DNA of 55,885 nt from Myxococcota bacterium (GTDB lineage: Bacteria > Myxococcota_A > UBA9160 > SMWR01): NCBI GenBank assembly GCA_022447545.1, contig JAKVBI010000026.1:1-55885 (forward strand). Direction: 5' to 3'. The notes under the pieces are model-generated. The model was not told the origin of the DNA. It did no database searches and was given only the letters and a program-made list of their open reading frames with translations. Position numbers and translations under genes: made by a program. Shown piece by piece: positions 26,019 through 35,519 of the stretch (the stretch's first letter is position 1; every line of letters begins with the position of its first letter).

Positions 26019-27212
26019 ATGGAAGCGATCTTTTCACGGCTAGGATTGGCGGCGGCAGGGATCTCTGCCCTCGTCCTGGTGCTTTGCCTCGACGTTTGGC
26101 TGACACCGGACCGGGGATTCGGAGACGAGCCGTCGTCCTCTGTATTCGACATGTATCTTGTCACCAGCGACGGCCGGCCGGTCTCGGATGTCCGCTGGGG
26201 TGTTCCTCTCGCCCTCTCACCGACCACCGTCTACGCGAATCTCCCCGAACGCAAGACCAGCGGCTATGACATCAATTCCCTGGGTTTGCGCGGCCCCGAG
26301 GTGCAGCGCGTTCCCCAGGGTCCGAGGGTGATCAGCGTTGGCGGCTCCACGGCCTTCGGCATGCTGGTCGAATATGGAGATGTCTACAGTTCGCTGCTTG
26401 GGCGCGTGATGGGCGTCGAAGTTCTGAACGCAGGGGTCATAGGTTTCCTGTCCACCCAGGAACTCGGTTTAGTCGTGTCCCATCTCATCGATCTCGCGCC
26501 GAATCTGATCGTGGTTCTGGACGGTTGGAACGATCTCTACGATGCCTACTGGTGGGAGCGCTTTGGTGATGGACGGGACCCTCGACCTGGAACCAATGTG
26601 AACTTTCACTTCATGGAGAACCGGTTGGTGGATCTTCATGCCGTGGAGACGTCGGTTCCCGCATCAGTTGCCCAGGCAGCCAGAACCCTGGTGCGCAAGA
26701 GCACTCTGCTTTCGGGTATCGCGCGGCTGCTTCGAAGGGAACGGCCAGCCCGCGAACCCCCTGGGCCAGCCAGCCCGTGGATGGATGCGATCGTCGATGG
26801 CTATGTGAGAAACATCGTCAAGTTGCGGGACTTCTCAGGCACCCGTGGCGCCGAGTTGCTCTTGGTGTTGCAGCCCGAAATCGGTCAGTTGCTTCCAGAG
26901 CCAACGCTCAGATCCCTGGCCGGAGATTTCAACCCTCATTTCTTCAATGGAGACGAGTACTGGGCACACGTCCCGGCGCTCTATCGGGAGTTTCGGAAGC
27001 GAGCTTCCAAGGACCTTCAAGCTCAGGGTGTGGAGTTGATCGATGCGTCCAGTGCGTTTCGTCGCTACCCGGATGTTCGGGAACTGTTCCAGGATCCGGT
27101 GCATCTGAGTGCAAGGGGTCACGAGCTTCTAGCTGCCCTCGTTCGAGTTCCTGCCGAGAAGCTGCTGAGCGGTCGAGCGATGGTCAGAAATTCTGTGAGC
27201 ACCCGCGAGTAG
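26019..27212 (+). CDS. membrane-anchored SGNH/GDSL hydrolase-like protein
   Basis: A 397-residue protein with one N-terminal membrane segment (residues about 8-28) and an extracytoplasmic SGNH domain. Block I is SVGGSTAFG (Ser110), block II NAGVIGF, block III LDGWNDL (Asn171-Asp172) and the last block DPVHLSARGH with the Asp/His pair. Such proteins remove or add acetyl groups on glycans or lipids. GGAGG at 26010-26014 is close to the ATG; a GTG at 25995 is an alternative start. The next gene is a serine hydrolase 128 nt downstream. It shares the fold, not the sequence, with the SGNH gene at 47774. Confidence 0.82.
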   Translation: MEAIFSRLGLAAAGISALVLVLCLDVWLTPDRGFGDEPSSSVFDMYLVTSDGRPVSDVRWGVPLALSPTTVYANLPERKTSGYDINSLGLRGPEVQRVPQGPRVISVGGSTAFGMLVEYGDVYSSLLGRVMGVEVLNAGVIGFLSTQELGLVVSHLIDLAPNLIVVLDGWNDLYDAYWWERFGDGRDPRPGTNVNFHFMENRLVDLHAVETSVPASVAQAARTLVRKSTLLSGIARLLRRERPAREPPGPASPWMDAIVDGYVRNIVKLRDFSGTRGAELLLVLQPEIGQLLPEPTLRSLAGDFNPHFFNGDEYWAHVPALYREFRKRASKDLQAQGVELIDASSAFRRYPDVRELFQDPVHLSARGHELLAALVRVPAEKLLSGRAMVRNSVSTRE

Positions 27213-27340
27213 AAATCCATCGCATCGCCGCTGTTTTTTTCGACTGGGCGGGTTGCATGGAAGACCTGCTCGAGTGCAACGAGTTCGTGAAGCAGATCCA
27301 ACGTTTTCGGGTGAAGGCCCCTGAGACGGAGGGGGACGAT

Positions 27341-28564
27341 ATGCAGAGAGTCGAACCGGAGGAAGTGGGTCTTTCGAGGGACCGTCTTCAACGAATCGAT
27401 GACCATCTGCGCGATCGCTACATCGTACCGGGAAAGATCTCGGGCGCGTTGACTCTGGTCGCACGACATGGGCATGTGGCTCATTGCTCACCACTTGGAC
27501 ACATGGAAATCGAGGGCCGACGTCCGCTCGAAGACGACGCGATCTTTCGCATCTATTCGATGACGAAGCCCATCACTTCAGTTGCGGTCATGATGCTCTA
27601 CGAGCGCGGACTTTTTCAGCTCCGGGATCCTGTTCACAGATATATCCCTGCGTTTCGGGAACAGGGCGTTTTTCGGATGGGGAGTTATCGCCAGTTCTTG
27701 ACCGACCGCCCAGAGCGTCCCATGCGCATCAAGGATTTGTTGATGCATACCTCGGGTCTCACGTACGGGTTTATGCACCGTACGAACGTGGACGCCGCCT
27801 ATCGAAAGGCAGGCCTCGATGGGGTGAGAACCCATGCCAGCCTCGACGAGATGATCGAGACCCTGGCGAGCCTGCCGCTGGAGTTTTCGCCGGGCCAGGC
27901 ATGGAACTACTCCATGTCGACGGATGTGCTCGGCTATTTGGTGCAGGTGGTATCGGGTAAGCCGTTTGATCAGTTTCTGCGCGAAGAGATCTTCGAGCCC
28001 CTCGGCATGCCGGACACGGGATTTTTCGTTCCACCGGAAAAACAGGCAAGGTTTCCGGCCTGCTACGAACGGAGGCTCGATAAGAAGCTCCTTCTCCAGG
28101 ATGATCCCGATACGAGCCCATACCTTGAGCCTCCGCGGTGCCCTTCGGGTGGCGGTGGCCTGGTCTCCACCGCCCAGGACTATCTCCGTTTCTGTGAGAT
28201 GCTGAGAAGGGGTGGGGAAATGGATGGTGTGCGGCTGCTTTCGAGGAAGACCATCGAACTGATGACGCGTAACCACCTGCCGGATGACAGCGATCTGACC
28301 CAATTCGCTCAGGGCACGTTTTCTGAAACACCTTATGAGGGCATTGGGTTCGGACTGGGATTTTCGGTGAATCTGGGCCCCGCGAGAACCGGTGCCGCTG
28401 GTAGTTCAGGAGAGTACGCGTGGGGGGGCGCCGCCAGCACGGCTTTCTGGATTGATCCTGTCGAGAGCCTGGTCGTCATCTTCATGACCCAATTGATGCC
28501 CAGTGCGACCTATGACTTCCGCGCCCAGCTGCGGGCCATCACCTGCGGGTCGATCATCGACTGA
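27341..28564 (+). CDS. cytoplasmic beta-lactamase-fold serine hydrolase (EstB-like)
   Basis: A 407-residue serine hydrolase with no signal peptide. Ser73-x-x-Lys76 (SMTK) is the nucleophile motif, Tyr190 lies in WNYSMSTDVLG, and WGG in EYAWGGAAST takes the place of the KTG/HxG box, as in EstB-type esterases. DLLMHTSGLTYG and LGMPDTGFF are family landmarks. GGAGGGGGA precedes the ATG, although the frame is open upstream through the end of the SGNH gene. It probably cleaves carboxylic esters or lactones; a beta-lactamase role is not supported. It could act on ester products of Baeyer-Villiger reactions, which is inference only. Confidence 0.87.
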   Translation: MQRVEPEEVGLSRDRLQRIDDHLRDRYIVPGKISGALTLVARHGHVAHCSPLGHMEIEGRRPLEDDAIFRIYSMTKPITSVAVMMLYERGLFQLRDPVHRYIPAFREQGVFRMGSYRQFLTDRPERPMRIKDLLMHTSGLTYGFMHRTNVDAAYRKAGLDGVRTHASLDEMIETLASLPLEFSPGQAWNYSMSTDVLGYLVQVVSGKPFDQFLREEIFEPLGMPDTGFFVPPEKQARFPACYERRLDKKLLLQDDPDTSPYLEPPRCPSGGGGLVSTAQDYLRFCEMLRRGGEMDGVRLLSRKTIELMTRNHLPDDSDLTQFAQGTFSETPYEGIGFGLGFSVNLGPARTGAAGSSGEYAWGGAASTAFWIDPVESLVVIFMTQLMPSATYDFRAQLRAITCGSIID

Positions 28565-28759
28565 TGAAGAGCTCGCAGGGGCGAAGCCAATCCGATTTCA
28601 ATTGATCCGGCGCGAAGTGGATCGAACGCACCCGCCAGGAACGCGAACGAAGGATTCGATGGGCGGGCATGGAGGCCACACAATGGCTCGTTCGGTTCTC
28701 GGTAGCGCTTCCCATTGGATAGGGGCGTGTGCACAGCCAAGTCAAAAGCGAGGAGAAGG

Positions 28760-29770
28760 ATGCGGATAACCAATGGCTGGAGGGTAGGTGTGACGGTGCG
28801 GCGTTGGGTGGGTATGGCGGTTGCGGCTTGGTTTTTCGGGGGTGGGGCGGGACTCCCCTCAGAAGCTGTGGAGTCTTCATCCAAATCGATGAAGTCGATC
28901 GATGCTCTCTTCATGGCCGACTATGCGATTGCCCAGAAAGCCATGACCGAGAGTGTCACACAGACGGGACTCATCGTCGTCAATGGAGCAGATCTCCTCC
29001 TCTATTTGAACGGGAAGAGAGTCGAACAGGTCAAGGGAAACTTCCCTCCGTCTTATGAAAACCTTAAAACCATTGGGCACGTTCCTCTGGCGGTCTTCGT
29101 TCTGCTCATCACCGATTCGAACAAAGGCGCTCTTTCGACTGCGACCCGATCGCGGGTGGAGAGCTTCATCACCGCCTTGGAAGCAATGACTGTTTCGCTC
29201 ACCCCCGACCGTTTCCCCGCGCAGGGGAGTTTGGATCGTCAGCGCTTCATCCTGCAGTCGTCGCTGGATATGTTGCGCCAAACCCTGGAGGCCGGTCGGA
29301 TCTCCAAGCAGGGTCTGGTTCACTTTGCTCGCTCTCAGCGAGCCGCTCTCGAGGGGAATTTCCCGGGAGCGGTCGGTGCTCAGCTTCGCTCCGTCGACGA
29401 GACGGTTCGCCGCTGGCGTCGCGAACGGCTGACGGCCGAGCAGTGGGATTCCATTCGCGTCGTGGTGCTAGGTGCTGCAACGGCACACAGGCGTGAGCTG
29501 CACCTGCAATACTTCTCCAAAGTCATGGGAATTCCCATGGAGGGCACGGACCGTCTGATGTACTACGAGGGGTTCGACCTCGAGGGGGCGCTGGAATTGG
29601 TGGGACGGTTCCGGCTGGACGGGGAAGCCTCCCAAGCGTTTTTCGATGATCCGTCGCATCTGTTCAGCGACATTTTTGCCAACACCACTCGCGATTGGCT
29701 GGAAGTTCACGCGACAGGAGTGGAACCGGCTTCGAACACGAAGGAGGCGACGGCCGGAAGCGAGCGCTGA
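28760..29770 (+). CDS. secreted protein of unknown function
   Basis: A 336-residue protein with a signal peptide (hydrophobic run VGMAVAAWFFGGGAGL after basic residues). The mature part is mostly helical and lacks Cys; notable stretches are TQTGLIVVNGADLLLYLNG and a His/Arg segment AATAHRRELHLQYFSKVMG. I recognise no family. The ATG at 28760 has AGGAG four bases upstream; an in-frame GTG at 28790 has GGAGGG at good spacing and gives a shorter, classic signal peptide, so the true start is uncertain. It lies between the serine hydrolase and the epoxide hydrolase module on the same strand. Confidence 0.7.
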   Translation: MRITNGWRVGVTVRRWVGMAVAAWFFGGGAGLPSEAVESSSKSMKSIDALFMADYAIAQKAMTESVTQTGLIVVNGADLLLYLNGKRVEQVKGNFPPSYENLKTIGHVPLAVFVLLITDSNKGALSTATRSRVESFITALEAMTVSLTPDRFPAQGSLDRQRFILQSSLDMLRQTLEAGRISKQGLVHFARSQRAALEGNFPGAVGAQLRSVDETVRRWRRERLTAEQWDSIRVVVLGAATAHRRELHLQYFSKVMGIPMEGTDRLMYYEGFDLEGALELVGRFRLDGEASQAFFDDPSHLFSDIFANTTRDWLEVHATGVEPASNTKEATAGSER

Positions 29771-29906
29771 TTTTCGGAGTCCATTGCTCGCCCATGGGTC
29801 GACCTCGGCGTCCCGGACGCCGGGCCGGATTCATATTGGCTACCCTGAAGTTCCGCCATCGGTGCCGCATGTGGGTTCCGGCAGGCCGATCTCGGGAGAG
29901 CTTCTT

Positions 29907-30809
29907 TTGTCCGACTTCGAGTCCCTCACCCTGTACGCCAACGGGCTGGAATTCTCCGCCCTGGCTCGGGGAACTGGGCCGATGGTGATCTGCCTTCACG
30001 GGTTTCCCGACACCTCGCGCTCATTTCGCCATCAGATGCCCGTTCTGGCCAAATCGGGTTACCGGGTCATTTCACCCAGCTTGCGAGGGTACGAACCCGC
30101 TTCCCAGCCCAGTGATGGTGACTACACCATGGTGAGAATGGCGGAGGATTTGATCGGCTGGATCGATCACCTTGGAAACGAGCCGGTGCATCTCGTTGGG
30201 CATGATTGGGGCGGCATCATCGCTTACGTGGCCGCAGCACTGGCACCTGACCGATTTCACGCCATTGCGACTTTGGCGGTTCCTCATCCGAATCGATTGC
30301 AGAGCGAGGGCCTGCGACGGTTTCCCAGCCAGCTTCTGAACTCCTGGTACATGATGTTCTTTCAGCTGCGCGGAGTTGCGGACCTCGCAGTGGAAACCCG
30401 TAACTGGGCCATGATCGAAAAATTGTGGCGCGACTGGTCTCCGGGGTGGAGGGTTCCGGCGGAGGAGATGGAACACTTGAAGGCGACCCTTTCTCAGCCC
30501 GGCGTGAAAAGCGCGGCACTGGGTTACTACCGAGCCATGGTGGGCCGGAACACACCTGGATCGCTGAGGACCCTGGAACTCTTCGAGACGCCGATTCATG
30601 TACCCACCTTGGCAATCACGGGTGCCTTGGACGGTTGCATCGACACCCGGCTCTACGACGTCACCATGAAGGAAGAGGATTTCCCGGGAGGTCTGGAGGT
30701 GATGCGAATCGAGGGAGTCGGGCACTTCCTGCACCAGGAGCATCCGGAGGAGATCAACCGCATCTTGATCGATTGGTTGGAGCGCACCCGGCCGGGGGGA
30801 ACCAGCTGA
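29907..30809 (+). CDS. epoxide hydrolase-like alpha/beta hydrolase
   Basis: A 300-residue alpha/beta hydrolase with an Asp nucleophile: HGFPD (31-35) is the oxyanion loop, Asp100 sits in VGHDWGG, an acid at Asp242 or Asp246 lies in GALDGCID, and His273 in GVGHFLHQEHP. Cap-domain tyrosines (NSWYMMFF and ALGYYRA) fit soluble epoxide hydrolases, which open an epoxide to a diol; fluoroacetate or haloalkane dehalogenation is less likely. TTG at 29907 is chosen since GGGAG lies 9 nt upstream. Its TGA overlaps the ATG of the GMC gene (30807-30811), so the two are translationally coupled and the diol may be the next substrate. Confidence 0.85.
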   Translation: MSDFESLTLYANGLEFSALARGTGPMVICLHGFPDTSRSFRHQMPVLAKSGYRVISPSLRGYEPASQPSDGDYTMVRMAEDLIGWIDHLGNEPVHLVGHDWGGIIAYVAAALAPDRFHAIATLAVPHPNRLQSEGLRRFPSQLLNSWYMMFFQLRGVADLAVETRNWAMIEKLWRDWSPGWRVPAEEMEHLKATLSQPGVKSAALGYYRAMVGRNTPGSLRTLELFETPIHVPTLAITGALDGCIDTRLYDVTMKEEDFPGGLEVMRIEGVGHFLHQEHPEEINRILIDWLERTRPGGTS

Positions 30810-32413
30810 TGTCCGAAGAAACCGCCGATGTGGTGATCGTTGGCGCGGGTGCTGCCGCGGCAGCATTTGCCTGGAGTCTGGCGGAGACCCGGATGAAGAT
30901 CGTCTGCCTCGAACAGGGGGGCTGGATGAATCCGTCCGAGTACCCCAGTTCACAGGAGGGCTGGGAGCTGCGGGGGTTTGGAGATTTTGGCCTCAGTCCC
31001 AACAGCCGCGGCCGGAGTGAGGACTATCCGGTCAACGACAGTGAGTCGCCCATCGCGATTTCGAACTTCAACGCCGTCGGTGGAAGTACGATCCTCTACG
31101 CGGCGCACTTTCCACGCCTTCACCCTTCGGATTTTCGAACTCGCAGCTTGGACGGAGTGGGAGAGGATTGGCCCATCGACTACACGACTCTCGAGCCCTA
31201 TTACGACGAAAACGCCCTCATGATGGGTGTGGCGGGGCTGGCGGGTGACCCCGCCTATCCGCCGAAAGAGTTGCCGCTTCCGCCGGTTCCTCTGGGCCGT
31301 TTGGGCGAGACCCTTGGGCGTGGTTTCAACCAACTCGGTTGGCATTGGTGGCCTTCCGACAGTGCCATCGCAACGGTCGAACACAGAGGGCGGGCTCCGT
31401 GCATCAACCTCGGCCCCTGTCTCACGGGTTGTGCCCAGGGGGCGAAGGGAAGCACCGACGTCACCTATTGGCCCGAGGCTGTGCGACGTGGAGTCGAGCT
31501 TCGAACTCACTGTCGTGTTCGTGAAATCACCATGGACGAAAACGACATGGCCGATGGAGTGGTCTACTACGATGCGGATGGGGTAGAGCGAAGGCAGAAA
31601 GCCGAGATCGTCGTTGTCGCATGCAATGGCGTGGGTACGCCGCGCCTACTGCTTAATTCACGCTCGGCGAATTTTCCCAATGGTGTGGCGAACCGCAGTG
31701 GACTCGTGGGACGAAACCTCATGTTCCATCCCTACGCGATGGTCCAAGGGGTCTTTGACGAACCTCTCGACGGTTACAAGGGACCCATGGGCTGCTGCAT
31801 CATGAGTCACGAGTTCTACGAAACCGATCCGGCACGGGATTTCGTTCGCGGTTATTCGTTCGAGATCACTCGGGGGATGGGTCCTGTGAGTACCGCGATT
31901 TCTGGAATTTCGAGTGGGAATATTTCCTGGGGACCCGACCATCACCGGACCTATGCCAGCCAATTCAACCGGATCACGGGCATGGTGGTCATTTGCGAAG
32001 ACCTTCCCGAACTCGAAAATCGAGTTTCCCTCGATTCGAATCTGACCGATTCGAATGGAATCCCGGCTCCGAAGATCCACTATCGTCTCAGCGAAAACAG
32101 TGAGCGCATGCTCGAGCACGCCGTGGCTCGGGGAAAAGAGGTGCTGGTGGCTGCCGGGGCACGCGAGACCAGCGCCCAGGCGCCGTTGCCTTTTGCGGGT
32201 TGGCATCTGATGGGTACCGCGCGCATGGGCGTTGATCCTGAGCAGTCGGTGGTCAACGAGTGGGGGCGCAGTCACGATGTGAAAAATCTCTTCATCATCG
32301 ATGGCAGCATTTTTGTGACTTCCGGTGCGGTGAACCCCACGAATACCATTCAGGCCCTTTCACTCTACATCGCCGACCAGATGAAGCAGCGTCTCGACAA
32401 TCTATTCGACTGA
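30809..32413 (+). CDS. GMC-family FAD dehydrogenase, large subunit
   Basis: A 534-residue flavoprotein. FAD-binding GAGAAA is at residues 12-17; the middle has CNGVGTPRLLLNS; the C-terminus holds GWHLMGTARMG with the His and SGAVNPTNTI with the Asn of the active site. The extra loop CINLGPCLTGC has three cysteines, seen in gluconate 2-dehydrogenase-type subunits. No signal is present; export would need a partner. It starts inside the stop of the epoxide hydrolase and is followed 8 nt later by a subunit-3 gene. It likely oxidises an alcohol or diol and hands electrons to the respiratory chain. Confidence 0.9.
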   Translation: MSEETADVVIVGAGAAAAAFAWSLAETRMKIVCLEQGGWMNPSEYPSSQEGWELRGFGDFGLSPNSRGRSEDYPVNDSESPIAISNFNAVGGSTILYAAHFPRLHPSDFRTRSLDGVGEDWPIDYTTLEPYYDENALMMGVAGLAGDPAYPPKELPLPPVPLGRLGETLGRGFNQLGWHWWPSDSAIATVEHRGRAPCINLGPCLTGCAQGAKGSTDVTYWPEAVRRGVELRTHCRVREITMDENDMADGVVYYDADGVERRQKAEIVVVACNGVGTPRLLLNSRSANFPNGVANRSGLVGRNLMFHPYAMVQGVFDEPLDGYKGPMGCCIMSHEFYETDPARDFVRGYSFEITRGMGPVSTAISGISSGNISWGPDHHRTYASQFNRITGMVVICEDLPELENRVSLDSNLTDSNGIPAPKIHYRLSENSERMLEHAVARGKEVLVAAGARETSAQAPLPFAGWHLMGTARMGVDPEQSVVNEWGRSHDVKNLFIIDGSIFVTSGAVNPTNTIQALSLYIADQMKQRLDNLFD

Positions 32414-32421
32414 GGAAAGCC

Positions 32422-32889
32422 ATGGCAATCGAGGAAGCGCCGAGCGAACTTTCGAATGAGGAGATGCAGTTCCTTGCCCAGGTGCTGGATGCGATCATTC
32501 CTCCCGACGAGGATGGGGGCTCCCCCGGCGCGGGAGAGGTCGGGCTGGGGGACATCTTGCAACAGAAGTCGCCCGCATTGGTTCCGGTTTTGAAGCAGGG
32601 CCTCACTGCTCTGAGCAGGGAAATGGAGAGCCGGCAGCTGGTGGACTTTGGTGCCCTGTCCCCGAATGAAAAGTGTTCGCTCCTCGAGCGTATTGGTGGG
32701 CAGCATCCCGATTTCTTTCCCGGCTTACTCTTTCCCGTTTACGCCAACTACTACCAGCAGCCCCGCGTGTTGAAAACTCTGGGTCTCGAAGCGCGTACCC
32801 CGTACCCGCTCGGGTATGATCTCGAATCCGGCGATCTGGACCTGCTCGATCCGGTCCGCAATCGGCCTCCGTTCTATCGTCGCTGTTAA
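32422..32889 (+). CDS. gluconate 2-dehydrogenase subunit 3-like protein
   Basis: A 155-residue protein with the subunit-3 opening LSNEEMQFLAQVLDAIIPPDEDG and later FPGLLFPVYANYYQQPRVL. It is the normal small partner of GMC dehydrogenases. Unlike the small subunit at 23031 it has no Tat or Sec signal, so this complex may stay in the cytoplasm, or the start has been lost. GAGGAAAG precedes the ATG, 8 nt after the GMC stop. No cytochrome subunit follows, so the electron acceptor is not visible. Confidence 0.8.
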   Translation: MAIEEAPSELSNEEMQFLAQVLDAIIPPDEDGGSPGAGEVGLGDILQQKSPALVPVLKQGLTALSREMESRQLVDFGALSPNEKCSLLERIGGQHPDFFPGLLFPVYANYYQQPRVLKTLGLEARTPYPLGYDLESGDLDLLDPVRNRPPFYRRC

Positions 32890-32956
32890 TACACTCGCCT
32901 GCCTTCATAGAGGTTCTGGAATGAAACGAAATCTCCACTTCAACAAGGAAGAACGA

Positions 32957-33586
32957 ATGGGTCGCGCGATTGCTCGCGTGTTGTTGGTCATGGCTGTGAT
33001 GGCATGGGCCGCGTCGTGCTCGGGACCGACGGAAGAATCTCGACAAGTCACCGACGTCGGCAATACGGCTGCATCACCGTCCTCGGAGCCTCGCGCGGTC
33101 GAGGAAGAAGCGATCGAAGAATCAGTCGAAATGCCCATGGCCGAGTGGAGTGAAGAACTCTCGGAAAATGATGTCGAGAGAGACTCGAGCCTTCGACAAC
33201 TCGATTCCGCCTTGGCGTCAGATGACGAAGAAGCTGTACTCGACTTGATGCTTGATCTGGAAGAACAGGGAGGACGGGAGTCTGTGGAGGGCCTGGAAAT
33301 GGTGATCGAGCGGGCACTCGAAGAAGATCTGAAATTACACGCTCTCGCGAGCGTGTACATGCTCGCTGATGACGAGGATGTCTCCGATGCCCTGACCCTG
33401 GCCATCGAAGATCCCTCGGCCGAAGTGCGGCTCGAGGCCCTCGGTGTGATCGAGGACGCTGAGATGGTGAACTTGATTCCTGTCCTGCGCTCGATGATCC
33501 GGGAAGAGAACGACCCGGAAGTCGTGCAGGCCTACGACGACACTCTCGAAGAACTCGAATATGTCCAGAGTCTGGAGTCGTACTGA
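32957..33586 (+). CDS. HEAT-repeat-like acidic lipoprotein
   Basis: A 209-residue lipoprotein: residues 1-21 end in the lipobox WAASC (Cys21). A low-complexity, strongly acidic linker follows, then helical repeats of the HEAT type (LALASDDEEAVLD-like units, DPSAEVRLEALGVI, NDPEVVQAYDD). Such repeats bind proteins. GGAA about eight bases before 32957 supports the start; an ATG at 32921 would put 12 extra residues before the signal. It lies 67 nt after the subunit-3 gene on the same strand and may belong to that transcript, but no functional link is evident. Confidence 0.75.
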   Translation: MGRAIARVLLVMAVMAWAASCSGPTEESRQVTDVGNTAASPSSEPRAVEEEAIEESVEMPMAEWSEELSENDVERDSSLRQLDSALASDDEEAVLDLMLDLEEQGGRESVEGLEMVIERALEEDLKLHALASVYMLADDEDVSDALTLAIEDPSAEVRLEALGVIEDAEMVNLIPVLRSMIREENDPEVVQAYDDTLEELEYVQSLESY

Positions 33587-33603
33587 CTGCCCCAGACCTC
33601 GGT

Positions 33604-34632
33604 TCAGCTTCCCAGGTCGTTGATGACCGCGCGTCCGACGTACTTGCCGGCTTCGAGTTCGTCGAAGATCGCGCCAAGTTCTGAAAGTGCACCCACACGG
33701 CCGATGTGGCTCTTCACCTGGCCCGAGGCAGCCATCTCTACGAGCTCTCGCATGTCCTGAACGTTCCCCACCGCTGAATAGATGAGTGTCGGGTCCTTCA
33801 GGAAGAATTCAAACGGGTTCAGCTCCAGGTTGCCTTCACTGGTGGCGGGGAGGCCCACTGCCACGAAGAGACCACCGCGTCGAAGAAGCTTCAAGCCGAG
33901 GTCGAACCCCGCCATTCGGGCTGAGAATACGATGCTGGCATCGACTCCTCCAAACTCCCGTTCCACGATTTCGGCGGCATCTTCCGCTTCCACCGCGAGA
34001 TGGGCTCCCATCGACTTGACGAACTCCAATCTGTCGGCACCGATGTCGACCCCGACGACCTTGTAGCCGAAGGCATTGGCGATCTGGATCGCGTAGTGGC
34101 CAAGCCCGCCGGCAGCACCGACGATCGCGACTGCGCGGCCGGGCTGAATGTGGTGTTTGAGCAGTTTTTTGACGGCGCCATACGCAGTGAGGCCGCCACA
34201 TGCGAGGGGAGCTTCTTCATCGCCAACGCTGTCGGGCAACTTCACCAGTGATTTCGCCCAGACACAGAACTGCTCGGCGAACGTTCCGATAATTCCCTTG
34301 GTTTGCGAGCAATGGCGGGGCTCTCCCCGAAGGCAGTACTCGCACGCACCGCACCAGTAGCCGCCACCACTGCCTCCCAGGCCGAGGATCACGCGGTCTC
34401 CAATCGCTGCGTAGCGCTCTGCCCCGGGCCCCAGGGCTTCGACGATCCCGATGGCTTCATGACCGATCACGCCTGTGCGGGGAACCCCCACCCAGTCGCC
34501 ACGGGCAATGTGGAGATCAGAGTGACAGATCCCGGTGGAGCTGATACGGATGAGCGCTTCCTCGTGTCCGGGGGTCGGGGTGGGAAGATCCTGGATCTCC
34601 AGGACGCCATCTTCGAGTCTTGCTGCTTTCAT
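33604..34632 (-). CDS. zinc-dependent NAD alcohol dehydrogenase (MDR family)
   Basis: A 342-residue medium-chain dehydrogenase. Catalytic zinc ligands are Cys36, His58 and Cys145, with Glu59; structural zinc ligands are Cys94, Cys97, Cys100 and Cys108. NAD-binding GAAGGLG lies at 172-178 and Asp196 after the second strand favours NAD over NADP. The chain is full length. It oxidises primary or secondary alcohols in the cytoplasm. It faces the HEAT lipoprotein gene and diverges from the membrane motor-like cassette across 152 bp. Confidence 0.92.
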   Translation of the reverse strand: MKAARLEDGVLEIQDLPTPTPGHEEALIRISSTGICHSDLHIARGDWVGVPRTGVIGHEAIGIVEALGPGAERYAAIGDRVILGLGGSGGGYWCGACEYCLRGEPRHCSQTKGIIGTFAEQFCVWAKSLVKLPDSVGDEEAPLACGGLTAYGAVKKLLKHHIQPGRAVAIVGAAGGLGHYAIQIANAFGYKVVGVDIGADRLEFVKSMGAHLAVEAEDAAEIVEREFGGVDASIVFSARMAGFDLGLKLLRRGGLFVAVGLPATSEGNLELNPFEFFLKDPTLIYSAVGNVQDMRELVEMAASGQVKSHIGRVGALSELGAIFDELEAGKYVGRAVINDLGS

Positions 34633-34784
34633 GTTTCAGAACTCCACAGGGTGTGATCGGATGCGAACGCATTATGCCAGCTGAGAACTGGAGGGTCGAG
34701 CATCGAACGCCGACTGTCGAAACCAAGGCATGAAGGCCGGAAAGGCGGTCAGGGGGGTGTCCGTGGTACTTTTCCAACTTCATC

Positions 34785-35519
34785 GTGGCGGAACGCAACC
34801 CACAGTACCAGCACATGTCCCGAACTCTGATCCTCACCGGCCTCATCGGGTTTGGGTTCTTCGCTGCCATCCAAACAGGCTTATTGCGGGCTGCGCTGGA
34901 GAGTGATCGCAGTTTTCTGTCGACAGTTATTTTGCTGGTCTATACAGGGGCGAGCCTCCAATGGCTGCTTCTTTCGTGGCGCCTCTCGACCGAGCGGGAC
35001 CGTTTGGCCAGGCTCGAGGCCGCTTTCTCGGGCGTGAACCCACCGGTGCTCGAGCGGGCTGGATCCGGAGTACGAGTCGACGGGGAGAACTGGGACGAGG
35101 GTGATCTCGGCCGTCATCTCAGCAGCGTGCTGGCTAAGCGCGAGACGATCCCCGGTGATCCCGAGACGGGCTTGCTCCTCCAGGCCCTGGCTGATGTCAT
35201 CGCCAACCGACATGCCTCGGGCCATTTCCTGAGTGATGCCCTGCTTCGCCTGGGGCTTCTGGGAACGGTGGTCGGATTCATTCTTATGCTGGCACCCGTG
35301 GCGGGAATGGAGAGTTTCGACCCTGTCAGCGCGCGCGCATTACTTCAGGAGATGAGCGGAGGGATGGCGGTTGCGCTGTACACGACGCTCTGTGGTCTGA
35401 TCACGAGCTTGTTGCTGAAGCTCCAGTACCAGGTGCTCGATAGTTCGGCTCAGGATTTTCTGAACCGGCTGGCTGTGGTCACCGACGTGCGCTTGGCGTC
35501 TTTCTCTTCGGGGGCTTGA
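34785..35519 (+). CDS. MotA/TolQ/ExbB-like proton channel subunit
   Basis: A 244-residue protein with four likely membrane helices (about residues 14-34, 44-63, 152-174 and 192-211). The last two carry the family marks: LRLGLLGTVVGFI at 154-166 and GGMAVALYTTLCGL at 192-205. The cytoplasmic loop between helices 2 and 3 is about 90 residues. It starts at GTG with a weak ribosome site; ATG 34815 is an alternative. Its stop is directly followed by the next gene's GTG (no gap). Family members form pentamers around two copies of an ExbD/MotB-type subunit and use the proton gradient. Neither TonB, Pal nor flagellar genes are nearby. Confidence 0.8.
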   Translation: MAERNPQYQHMSRTLILTGLIGFGFFAAIQTGLLRAALESDRSFLSTVILLVYTGASLQWLLLSWRLSTERDRLARLEAAFSGVNPPVLERAGSGVRVDGENWDEGDLGRHLSSVLAKRETIPGDPETGLLLQALADVIANRHASGHFLSDALLRLGLLGTVVGFILMLAPVAGMESFDPVSARALLQEMSGGMAVALYTTLCGLITSLLLKLQYQVLDSSAQDFLNRLAVVTDVRLASFSSGA

